Counted from the stretch's first letter, positions 1 through 5,090 are shown. The stretch is DNA of 7,391 nucleotides from JBFXDW01 sp050180745 (GCA_050180745.1 JBFXDW010000084.1:1-7391), one strand, 5' to 3'. Numbers and translations: made by a program. The notes: generated by a model not told the origin, from the letters alone.

Positions 1-7
1 AAATCCG

Positions 8-29
8 AGGGGGTCTTTGCCGACCCCCT
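8..29. repeat. Perfect 8-bp stem hairpin
   Basis: AGGGGGTC (8-15) and GACCCCCT (22-29) are perfect complements around a six-base loop. On the minus strand the stem is followed by CGGATTT and then the window edge, so a U-tract beyond position 1 cannot be excluded. It may be a terminator for a leftward transcript, or simply a structured intergenic spacer. Confidence 0.5.
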
Positions 30-77
30 GCCAACCTTGGGCTCTGGCGGATAGTCCGCGCCCACCCCCTGCAAGGT

Positions 78-110
78 AAAAAAGGAGCGCGGCTCAGGCC
101 GCCGCGCCCC
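78..110 (-). terminator. Rho-independent terminator, minus strand
   Basis: Read on the minus strand, GGGGCGCGGC (110-101) pairs with GCCGCGCTCC (93-84), giving a ten-pair stem with one G-U pair and a seven-base loop. Six T residues (83-78) follow immediately. This is a textbook intrinsic terminator for leftward transcription. It sits about 100 bp past the tRNA-Cys 3'-end remnant in the same orientation, so it may be the original terminator of that tRNA gene. Confidence 0.75.
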
Positions 111-213
111 TTATCTGTGCCGTTTTGGTCACCGAGCGAAGGGGAAGGCCGAGTAGAAAACCCAGCTTTTGAGCCATTTTTGGAACATCACGGGATGTCT
201 CAAAATAACCTAA

Positions 214-233
214 TGGAGGCACGGGCCGGAATC
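214..233 (-). other. Attachment-site remnant of tRNA-Cys 3' end
   Basis: On the minus strand these 20 bases read GATTCCGGCCCGTGCCTCCA. This matches a tRNA 3' end: last loop bases, T-stem CCGGC, acceptor strand CCGTGCC, discriminator T and CCA. U73 together with a GG...CC acceptor end favours Cys over Gly. Homology stops inside the T-loop (A where C is expected), and no 5' half of a tRNA is present, so this is a duplicated fragment and not a gene. An integrase begins 100 bp away, as expected for a site-specific junction. The orientation predicts the intact tRNA-Cys gene beyond the right edge, at the far end of the element. Confidence 0.72.
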
Positions 234-262
234 TAACTGCCAATTATAGCAGCTTGAAAGTA

Positions 263-292
263 TTGCAAAAAAGACCTTTTGTGTGGTATCGT
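263..292 (+). promoter_or_regulatory. Possible integrase promoter
   Basis: TTGCAA (263-268) lies 18 bp from TATCGT (287-292). The latter is preceded by TGG, which would make an extended -10. Each hexamer matches the sigma-70 consensus at four of six positions. Transcription would start near 299, just before the tandem repeats at 303-324. The match is only moderate. Confidence 0.35.
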
Positions 293-302
293 TTTTAAGC
301 CA

Positions 303-324
303 GTATACACACTGGTATACACAC
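303..324 (+). repeat. Tandem repeat GTATACACAC x2 in integrase leader
   Basis: GTATACACAC occurs at 303-312 and again at 315-324, 12 bp start to start, 12 bases before the integrase ATG. Placement downstream of the probable promoter suggests a repressor operator or an integrase/excisionase arm-binding site. It is not convincingly coding: an upstream TTG start would translate it as a repeated VYT. Confidence 0.5.
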
Positions 325-335
325 AGGGTCTTAAT

Positions 336-1562
336 ATGCACCTAACCGATATGAAGTGCCGAAAAGCTGCACCTAAAGACAGAGTATATACCATCTCCGA
401 TGGGAATGGCTTAAGTCTACGGATAAAACCAAATGGAAGCAAGAGCTGGCTTTTCCGATATCGCTACGATGGCAAGCCCAAAACGATCTCCTTAGGACAA
501 TACCCATTAATCTCTCTACAGGAGGCTCGATCCAAACGGGAAGATTCACGAAAAACAGTTTCGGAAGGCAAAAACCCCAGTGTTATACGCAAGATCGAAA
601 AAGCCCAAACCACCGCCTCAACAAATATGACATTTAAGGATTATGCAAAAGATTGGTTAAAGGTTAAGGGGGCAGATCTGGACGATAAAACAATCAGGGC
701 ACATAAGAGTAAACTGAAACATCACATATATCCGGAAATCGCAGCCCTACCCGCAGAAGCAGTTACAACCCCTATTGTTGCCAACCTTTTACGAAAAATC
801 GAAGACAAGGGACTCGGAGATACAACGGACAGGTGTGCCAGCCTTATTCGTAGAATTTATGCCTTCGCGCGTGCTGGTGGGCTCAATGTCCCGAACCCTG
901 CCTCTGACGTGAAAGAAGTTTTAAAAGAAGTGGCCAGAGGCCATTTTGCGGCTATTGAACCCAGCGAAACAGGTGAGCTAGTGGCCGATATTGAGGCATT
1001 CTGGAAGGCACGCAGAATGTCCTATCAGACCTATTTAGCGATCTATATCCTACTCAACACTTGGTTAAGAACATTCGAGCTTATTGCCATCGAGTGGTCA
1101 TTCATCGACTACGAGAAAGAAGAGCTGACTGTCCCCATGGTAAATATGAAGGGAGGGAAACGAGCGGCAAAAAAACTTAAGCCACACGAGAAACCAACCC
1201 CTCATGTAATCTCATTAACCAAACAGGCCATTGAATGTTTCAAAACGCTAAGACAGATTGGCTCATCTGAACGTTTTGTATTTCCTCATGAGAGGAACAA
1301 CGACAAACATATGAGTGACAGCACTATCTTACGAGCCCTTTACAAAATGGGATACAAAGGCCGCATGACAGGACATGGCTTTAGGACCCTTGGCATGGGG
1401 GTGTGTAAGGAAATACTGAAATACCGCCACGAGCTCCCAGATAGGCAATTAGCCCATAAACCCAAAAATGAGGTAGATCGCGCCTATGATAGAGCCATGT
1501 TCTTTCAAGACCGCAAATGCATGATGCAACAGTTTGCAGATTATATTGATACGCAGAAGTAA
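336..1562 (+). CDS. Tyrosine-family integrase of prophage/island type
   Basis: A site-specific recombinase of 408 residues, the usual size for P4-like integrases, that would integrate and excise the element at the tRNA-Cys att site. Residues 1-85 form the arm-binding (DUF4102-like) domain, with SDGNGLSLRI and the WLFRYRY strand. Residues 97-190 are the core-binding SAM-like domain, and about 205-405 are catalytic. The catalytic set is complete: R245 in NTWLRTFEL, H347 and R350 in GHGFR, H374 in LAHKPKNEVD and the nucleophile Y384 in RAYDRA. The ATG at 336 is preferred over an in-frame TTG at 279, because family members begin with the MxLTD motif and an AGGG lies 7 bases upstream. No disruption is visible, so the enzyme is probably functional. 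No excisionase gene is recognised in the window. Confidence 0.93.
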   Translation: MHLTDMKCRKAAPKDRVYTISDGNGLSLRIKPNGSKSWLFRYRYDGKPKTISLGQYPLISLQEARSKREDSRKTVSEGKNPSVIRKIEKAQTTASTNMTFKDYAKDWLKVKGADLDDKTIRAHKSKLKHHIYPEIAALPAEAVTTPIVANLLRKIEDKGLGDTTDRCASLIRRIYAFARAGGLNVPNPASDVKEVLKEVARGHFAAIEPSETGELVADIEAFWKARRMSYQTYLAIYILLNTWLRTFELIAIEWSFIDYEKEELTVPMVNMKGGKRAAKKLKPHEKPTPHVISLTKQAIECFKTLRQIGSSERFVFPHERNNDKHMSDSTILRALYKMGYKGRMTGHGFRTLGMGVCKEILKYRHELPDRQLAHKPKNEVDRAYDRAMFFQDRKCMMQQFADYIDTQK

Positions 1563-1603
1563 CAAAATACCCATCAAAATATCCGCCTTCCTACTTTTAA
1601 AAC

Positions 1604-1653
1604 ATAACAAATATGTTATTTTTATTCTTGACTGAGCATAACATATATGTTAT
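1604..1653. promoter_or_regulatory. Paired operators of the first hicAB
   Basis: Two copies of ATAACA-N4-TGTTAT occur at 1604-1619 and 1638-1653, 34 bp centre to centre. The second extends to a perfect 18-bp palindrome (1637-1654). The first lies just upstream of the -35 box and the second covers the spacer and -10 box, so a bound dimer on either site would block RNA polymerase. HTH-type HicB proteins are known to autorepress their operons, so HicB1 is the inferred ligand. Confidence 0.75.
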
Positions 1654-1656
1654 GTT
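1628..1656 (+). promoter_or_regulatory. Sigma-70-like promoter of hicA1-hicB1
   Basis: TTGACT (1628-1633) and TATGTT (1651-1656) are separated by 17 bp. The -35 matches the consensus at five of six positions and the -10 at four of six. The -10 box overlaps the right operator palindrome, which fits autoregulation. Confidence 0.65.
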
Positions 1657-1687
1657 TCCTTCGTTAAGGCAAGGATGAGATACCAAA

Positions 1688-1867
1688 ATGAACCACAACG
1701 AATTTAAGCGTCACCTTCAAAAATTAGGTTGCACCTTTACCGAGGGGACAAAACATACAATTGTTCATTTTGGCCAGAAACACACCACCATGCCAAGACA
1801 CGGTAAAAAAGAAATAGGCAAAGGCATCGCCAAGGCCATCAAGAAACAACTAGGAATCGAAGATTGA
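1688..1867 (+). CDS. hicA: HicA-family mRNA interferase toxin, E. coli type
   Basis: A 59-residue basic protein. HicA toxins fold like a double-stranded-RNA-binding domain and cleave mRNA until bound by HicB. The pattern follows E. coli HicA along its length: an N-terminal EFKRHLQKLG helix, a G-T-K-H turn carrying the expected catalytic histidine H23, the strand ending TTMPRH, and a C-terminal helix IAKAIKKQLG. A purine-rich AAGGA (1671-1675) lies 12 bases before the ATG, slightly far for a strong site. The antitoxin starts 38 bp downstream in the same transcript. The gene is short but complete, with no sign of decay. Confidence 0.88.
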   Translation: MNHNEFKRHLQKLGCTFTEGTKHTIVHFGQKHTTMPRHGKKEIGKGIAKAIKKQLGIED

Positions 1868-1905
1868 TCCCTAGCACTTAATAAAGTCGATTAGAGAGGT
1901 ATATC

Positions 1906-2493
1906 ATGTTTAATTACCCAGTTACCCTACAAAAGGATTCAGACGGCAGTTTTATGCTGACATTTCCCGATGTCCCCGAAGCGATCACATCAGGGGCTAC
2001 CGAAGAGGAAGCTCTTTGTATGGCGGTGGATGCCTTAGAATGCGCTCTTTCAACCTATATCGACGACAAAAAGCCTATCCCTACCCCATCGAAGGCACGA
2101 GGAAAAATGGTTGCCCCCTCCTTACGCGCCAGCTTAAAGTTGTCCATCTATCAAGCCATGCAAGAGCAAGACGTAACCAAAACAAAACTAGGTCGGGCAT
2201 TGGGAATTGAAATGATGCAGGTTAATCGTATTCTTAACCTTCTGCACTCCACTAAAATAGAGCAATTAGAGGAAGCTTTGGCCGTTCTAGGAAAACAGGC
2301 AATGCCCCAGATTCTTACAATTTCTCCAGCATCTTTAGCGGCGGTTAGTCTTCCAAAGCGTCCTGCACAAGCTTCAAAAAGCTCCTTTGTAAAACGTCCG
2401 GCAGCAAAAATCTGTGCCAGATCCTCTATGACAGGGAAGTTTTCAACGGCAAAAACAAGAGAAGGCAAGAAAAGAGCGTCTAAGCGTGTCTAA
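1906..2493 (+). CDS. hicB: HicB-family antitoxin with HTH domain and basic tail
   Basis: The partner antitoxin of the upstream HicA. Residues 1-60 form the partial RNase H-like HicB fold (YPVTLQKDSDGSFMLTFPDVPEAITSG, then the EEAL...AL helix). Residues 84-130 are an Xre-like helix-turn-helix resembling the E. coli HicB C terminus, with QDVTKTKLGRALGI and the NLLHSTKIEQLEEAL helix. The fold should mask the toxin and the HTH should bind the operators at 1604-1653. AGAGAGGT (1893-1900) is a well-spaced ribosome site. Unusual feature: residues about 140-195 are an added tail rich in Lys, Arg, Ala and Ser, ending KKRASKRV. E. coli HicB stops near residue 138, so this protein is about 57 residues longer. 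Its stop codon overlaps that of the convergent methyltransferase gene by 4 bp. Confidence 0.88.
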   Translation: MFNYPVTLQKDSDGSFMLTFPDVPEAITSGATEEEALCMAVDALECALSTYIDDKKPIPTPSKARGKMVAPSLRASLKLSIYQAMQEQDVTKTKLGRALGIEMMQVNRILNLLHSTKIEQLEEALAVLGKQAMPQILTISPASLAAVSLPKRPAQASKSSFVKRPAAKICARSSMTGKFSTAKTREGKKRASKRV

Positions 2494-2823
2494 CCCCTTA
2501 TAATCAACTCGCTGGCATCTATGGCGTTCTTGCCGCCGCCGACAGTGTATTTAAGCGTGACAGGTTCCTGATCGAAGCCCGCAAAGATTTTGCGTATCTC
2601 CGGCTTATTGTTGATCGACAGGATAAAGTGGCCTTTGATCTCCCGCAGGATGTTGGCCATCTCTTCAAACTGGCTGCGGTCAAACATGCCATCGCCATAA
2701 TCGCGCTCGTTTCCAAAATAAGGCGGGTCGAGATAAAAGAGCACTCCTTCACGGTCATAGCGCTTGATAAAATCCTGCCATGGTAAGCACTCGATCACCA
2801 CGCCAGCGAGGCGCTCATGAATA
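2490..2823 (-). pseudogene. DNA adenine methyltransferase, C-terminal fragment
   Basis: The downstream part of a D12-class N6-adenine DNA methyltransferase gene interrupted by the IS at 2824-3730. Rejoined to the 5' part with one TA copy removed, the protein runs on in frame as ...LEDIIHERLAGVVIE... to 270 residues. This fragment holds the catalytic motif IV, YLDPPY (192-195 are DPPY in the restored protein), followed by GNERDYGDGMF and the conserved IKGHFILSINN strand. These enzymes methylate adenine in short sites such as GATC and are often carried by phages to evade restriction. An ATG at 2844-2846, inside the IS end and overlapping the transposase stop as ATGA, could start a 118-residue free-standing C-terminal piece. 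The stop overlaps the hicB1 stop. Confidence 0.85.
2822..2823. repeat. Target-site duplication, left copy (TA)
   Basis: TA at 2822-2823 flanks the left inverted repeat; the matching copy is at 3731-3732. Deleting one copy together with the IS restores the methyltransferase frame exactly, which independently supports a 2-bp TA duplication. Confidence 0.8.
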
Positions 2824-2839
2824 GACCTCTTGCATAACC
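2824..2839. repeat. IS left inverted repeat
   Basis: The 16 bases GACCTCTTGCATAACC are the perfect complement of 3715-3730. The match appears to extend two more bases outward only because the TA duplication is itself palindromic. Confidence 0.9.
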
Positions 2840-2842
2840 GTA

Positions 2843-3666
2843 TCATGCGAGTTCCAAATTGTAGATAGCGGTGATGAGGAAGAAGCGAAGGCCGAAACGG
2901 CGGCGGCGATTTCTGTAGCGATCCGCGATGATTTTGAACCGTTTGAGTTTGCCAATCACATTCTCGCAGGGAACGCGATCGCTGGAGATTTCACGATTTT
3001 TGGCTTTGTCGTCTTTAGATAACGGATTCTTTTTGCTCCGTTTTTTTGGCATCTCCGTCCTGGCGTGCCGCTTTTGCAGCCCTTGATATCCGCTATCAAC
3101 AAGAGCTTTCGTGTCCGGGTGCAAGTGAACGCCAGACTCTCGAAACAACCTGAAGTCATGCCGTCGCCCTTTATCATGTGCGAGGCATAAAATCCGAAGC
3201 GTTGATTTCTCAACGACAAGCTGTGTTTTCAGCGTGTGCCGCTTTTTCTTGCCCGAGTAGTAGTGTCGCTGCTTTTTTTAGGACGTTCAATGGGTGTTTC
3301 GGTTGCGTCAACCAGAACGACATCAAATACACGCTCGCTGGCGGCCACGGCTTTGCGCCCCGGAAGGCGGAAAGCCTTGCTTTTTGCCAACGTATCCTCG
3401 CACCATTTGATGATCCGATACGCTTGGCTTTCGCTCTTGCCGTACGTCTGACCAACATGAAAATATGTGCGGTATTCCCGCCAGTATCCCAGCATCATTA
3501 AGAGCTGATCTTCAATGATAAGACCGTTGGGCTTGCCTCCTTGTGCTTTTTGTTTGGCCTTGGCCTTGCTTAACAACGCCGCCATTTCATCAAACGTCTT
3601 GCGTTTCACGCCCGTAAGTCGCCGGAAATCCGCTTCTTTCAACGTCTTGATCGTTTCATATCTCAT
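2843..3666 (-). CDS. IS5-family DDE transposase (two frames, -1 frameshift)
   Basis: Catalyses cut-and-paste movement of the surrounding IS. The first frame (3666-3229) would end at 145 residues. A -1 shift at seven A residues (3279-3273, minus strand) after codon 131 joins ...PIERPKK to KQRHYYSGKKKRHT..., giving a 274-residue protein of normal family length. The joined sequence matches the RPKKKQ(K/R)xYYSGKKKRHT signature of the family, so the shift is almost certainly programmed. The DDE triad is complete: D120 (VLVDATE), D191 (LVDSGYQG) and E235 (PCENVIGKLKRF). AAGGGGA sits about 8 bases before the ATG at 3666. The stop overlaps an ATG (ATGA) that opens the methyltransferase C-terminal fragment. 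Confidence 0.9.
3273..3279 (-). promoter_or_regulatory. A7 slippery site for transposase frameshift
   Basis: The minus strand reads CCT AAA AAA AGC in the first frame. Slippage back by one base continues as AAG CAG CGA. The shift preserves family-conserved residues on both sides. Downstream, CAGCG and CGCTG could form a weak long-range stem that ends at the first-frame stop, but the loop is about 30 bases and its role is uncertain. Confidence 0.8.
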
Positions 3667-3714
3667 CGCCAGTCCCCTTTCGGGGACCAGCGAATCATCT
3701 CTTCGTTAATTTTA

Positions 3715-3730
3715 GGTTATGCAAGAGGTC
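3715..3730. repeat. IS right inverted repeat
   Basis: GGTTATGCAAGAGGTC is the perfect complement of the left end. Its outer bases, read on the minus strand, add codons for R-P-L-A and a stop to the truncated methyltransferase N-terminal fragment. Confidence 0.9.
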
Positions 3731-4211
3731 TAATATCTTCCAAAACAGGCCCGAGCTTGGTGATGTTGAATCGCCCCGATCCACGGAAATCAACCCCAAA
3801 ATTACGGCCCTTGACCTTCCCTCCAAACGCCAAACGCTGCAAATAGAGAAACCGCGCCGAGCGCTCAAGATCGGTCAACGTGTCGGGATTGGTTTTAACG
3901 AGCCTCTCGAACTCGGCCCGCGTAGAGAGTTGCCATTTCAGCATTTCCAAAAAAGCAATATAATGGCGTTGGAGAACACGAAAGAAGGTTGCAACGTCGC
4001 GGCTGTAATCGTTGATGATTTCTGAACGAGCTACCAATGTCCGACGCAGGAACACGCCACCCATACCGATAAATGGCTCGGCATAAATTGTATGAGGGGT
4101 ATCTTGAATGATCCCAACCAGCTTTTTTGACAAAGCCCGCTTGCCGCCAATATATGGCGCGGCGGGACGGACTGAATTAACCTTCTGAAACGACTCACTT
4201 TTATTTTCCAT
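3731..4211 (-). pseudogene. DNA adenine methyltransferase, N-terminal fragment
   Basis: The upstream part of the interrupted D12-class methyltransferase. It carries the AdoMet-binding elements: APYIGGKR (residues 18-25) and YAEPFIGMGGVFL (43-55, the F-x-G-x-G motif I), then the mostly helical target-recognition region with RFLYLQRLAFGGKV. Translation runs into the IS end and stops at 3717 after four foreign residues, leaving a 164-residue product without the DPPY catalytic motif. The start at 4211 is chosen because AGGTG (4220-4216) is well spaced and M-E-N-K precedes the conserved domain. An in-frame ATG at 4295 would add 28 residues that do not resemble the family. The gene is transcribed away from the second hicAB operon, with a hairpin-rich leader. 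Confidence 0.87.
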
Positions 4212-4231
4212 AATACACCTGTAGGTTATAT

Positions 4232-4344
4232 CCCGCCGATGATCGGTAGCGGGCTGGCCAGCAAAGGCCACGTTGGTCAGGTGTGTCTCAAGCACACGGC
4301 TAGGGCGGTTGCCGCCGCCCTGCTCCCGCCTTAATCGAGCGGGA
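4232..4344. repeat. Run of five adjacent hairpins
   Basis: Five potential stem-loops follow one another: CCCG/CGGG enclosing CCGAT-G-ATCGG (4232-4253); TGGCC/GGCCA (4255-4270); GTGTGT/GCACAC with one G-U pair (4281-4297); AGGGCGG/CCGCCCT (4302-4321); TCCCGC/GCGGGA (4324-4344). All stems are perfect apart from that G-U pair and a three-base bulge (TAG) in the first. The stretch lies between the methyltransferase start and the hicAB promoter and looks more GC-rich than its surroundings. It could be a structured 5' leader of the methyltransferase mRNA, a small RNA, or stacked terminators insulating divergent transcripts. The last stem is followed by AATGTTTTAT, a poor U-tract. Confidence 0.55.
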
Positions 4345-4374
4345 ATGTTTTATCGCTATTTCGGGACAAAAAGA

Positions 4375-4439
4375 CTTGTGTACCCTTACACAAGAAAACA
4401 CTTGACAATCCTCCTAAATCATTGTGTAATAATACACAA
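4375..4439. promoter_or_regulatory. Paired operators of the second hicAB
   Basis: CTTGTGTA-N4-TACACAAG (4375-4394) and TTGTGTA-N4-TACACAA (4422-4439) share the same half-site, 46-47 bp centre to centre. The first is just upstream of the -35 box and the second covers the -10 box. The layout parallels the first hicAB operators, but the half-site sequence is different. The expected ligand is the ribbon-helix-helix HicB2. Confidence 0.75.
4402..4430 (+). promoter_or_regulatory. Sigma-70-like promoter of hicA2-hicB2
   Basis: A consensus TTGACA (4402-4407), a 17-bp spacer and TGTAAT (4425-4430, five of six) form a strong predicted promoter. The -10 lies inside the right operator, so autorepression is expected. 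It may also drive the genes at 5091, 5306 and 6022, as no promoter or terminator is obvious between them. Confidence 0.75.
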
Positions 4440-4453
4440 CAAAGGGAGCTGAA

Positions 4454-4657
4454 ATGAATAGCCTAAGCAGCCGTGAGATTATCAAGTTACTCAAAAAAGA
4501 TGGGTGGGAACAAATCGGCACAACGGGCGATCACCATCATTTTAAACACCCCACCAAGAAAGGCAAAGTGACTGTTCCCCATCCGCGCAAAGACATGCGC
4601 CCTGGAACACTTAAAAGCATCGAAGCCCAAGCGCAACTGAACCTAAGGAGACGATAA
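4454..4657 (+). CDS. hicA: HicA-family mRNA interferase toxin, HHHFKHP type
   Basis: A 67-residue basic protein of the YcfA/HicA family, the RNA-cleaving toxin of the second module. It has the classical family sequence: SREIIKLLKKDGWE helix, the GDHHHFKHP turn (residues 25-32) with the catalytic histidine, KGKVTVPHPRKDM strand and turn, and the GTLKSIEAQA C-terminal helix. It is clearly a different branch from the HicA at 1688, which lacks the HHH motif. AAGGGAG (4442-4448) is a strong ribosome site five bases before the ATG. The stop is one base from the antitoxin start, so the pair is tightly coupled. Confidence 0.92.
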   Translation: MNSLSSREIIKLLKKDGWEQIGTTGDHHHFKHPTKKGKVTVPHPRKDMRPGTLKSIEAQAQLNLRRR

Positions 4658-4658
4658 G

Positions 4659-5072
4659 ATGGCCATCAAATACTACCCAGCGATCTTGGAAAAAGGCGAA
4701 GACGGGTATTACGTCTTCTTTCCCGATGTTTTGGGCTGCACCAGCGCGGGAGATACGCAATCAGAAGCCGTACGCAATGCCGAGGATGCCTTGCGCGGGC
4801 ATTTTGCGACTATGATCGAAGATGGTGAGCCCCTACCTGAACCATCATCTTTGGATGCGATCGAGAATGATCCAGACGTTAAAGAAGCTGCCCGCGTCTT
4901 GATCCGTGCCGAGCTGCCAGGCAAGTTTATGCGACTCAATATCAGCCTTGATGAGGGCCTTGTTTCAACGATCGACAGCATCACAGAAGATCTGGGCCTG
5001 ACACGTTCGGGCTTTTTAGCTATTGCTTCAAGAGACTATATCGCGAGAAAAAGCCACGACAACCAACGCTAA
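4659..5072 (+). CDS. hicB: HicB-family antitoxin with ribbon-helix-helix domain
   Basis: A 137-residue antitoxin paired with the HicA just upstream. Residues 1-60 form the HicB fold (YYPAILEKGEDGYYVFFPDVLGCTSAGDT, then the SEAVRNAEDAL helix). After a variable linker, residues 89-128 look like a ribbon-helix-helix DNA-binding domain, with the strand KFMRLNISLDE followed by two helices ending RSGFLAIASRDYI. It should neutralise HicA2 and repress through the inverted repeats at 4375-4439. AAGGAG (4645-4650) inside the end of hicA2 is its ribosome site. Length and domain order are normal for this HicB class. Its DNA-binding domain differs from the HTH of HicB1, so the two modules are separate acquisitions and not a duplication. 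Confidence 0.9.
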   Translation: MAIKYYPAILEKGEDGYYVFFPDVLGCTSAGDTQSEAVRNAEDALRGHFATMIEDGEPLPEPSSLDAIENDPDVKEAARVLIRAELPGKFMRLNISLDEGLVSTIDSITEDLGLTRSGFLAIASRDYIARKSHDNQR

Positions 5073-5090
5073 CCGAAGCAAGGGGAAACA

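Larger units (their letters stand above)
1..213. other. Probable chromosomal flank, no gene found
   Basis: No convincing coding region is visible on either strand; readings are short or lack a start codon. The stretch holds two strong hairpins (8-29 and 84-110) and a weaker nested inverted repeat (167-205). Because the attachment-site remnant starts at 214 and the integrase lies to its right, this side is inferred to be host DNA downstream of the original tRNA-Cys gene. That is an inference; the true host context is outside the window. Confidence 0.5.
2824..3730 (-). mobile_element. IS5-family insertion sequence, 907 bp
   Basis: A complete insertion sequence bounded by perfect 16-bp inverted repeats (GACCTCTTGCATAACC at 2824-2839 and its complement at 3715-3730), with a TA target duplication. 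It encodes one DDE transposase in two frames and nothing else. Size, TA duplication and the A7-frameshift arrangement agree with the IS427-like part of the IS5 family. It has inserted into the phage methyltransferase gene. Perfect ends and an undamaged transposase imply a recent insertion that may still be mobile. Confidence 0.93.

Noticed and set aside
1..104. A leftward coding fragment in the first 100 bases
   Set aside because: An open frame exists on the minus strand, but it has no good start, crosses the terminator hairpin and has an odd composition.
214..233. tRNA-Gly as the source of the att remnant
   Set aside because: Gly also has discriminator U73, but its acceptor stem normally starts GC, whereas this remnant implies a GG start as in tRNA-Cys. 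Not excluded absolutely.
214..290. An intact tRNA gene at the att site
   Set aside because: Only the last 20 bases match; the T-stem 5' strand, anticodon arm and D-arm are absent to the right.
279..324. The integrase-leader repeats as a third HicB2-type operator
   Set aside because: They share a short TACACA string with the 4375-4439 sites, but they are direct repeats, not inverted with a 4-bp spacer.
279..335. Upstream TTG start adding 19 residues to the integrase
   Set aside because: The extra residues translate the tandem repeats, and the family normally begins at the MxLTD motif, which the ATG at 336 provides.
2843..3666. Transposase as a degraded pseudogene
   Set aside because: The frame change is at an A7 run, family residues continue across it, and all three catalytic acids are present.
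4212..4295. Upstream ATG adding 28 residues to the methyltransferase
   Set aside because: The added residues do not resemble D12 enzymes, the stretch is a hairpin-rich leader, and a well-spaced AGGTG precedes the ATG at 4211.
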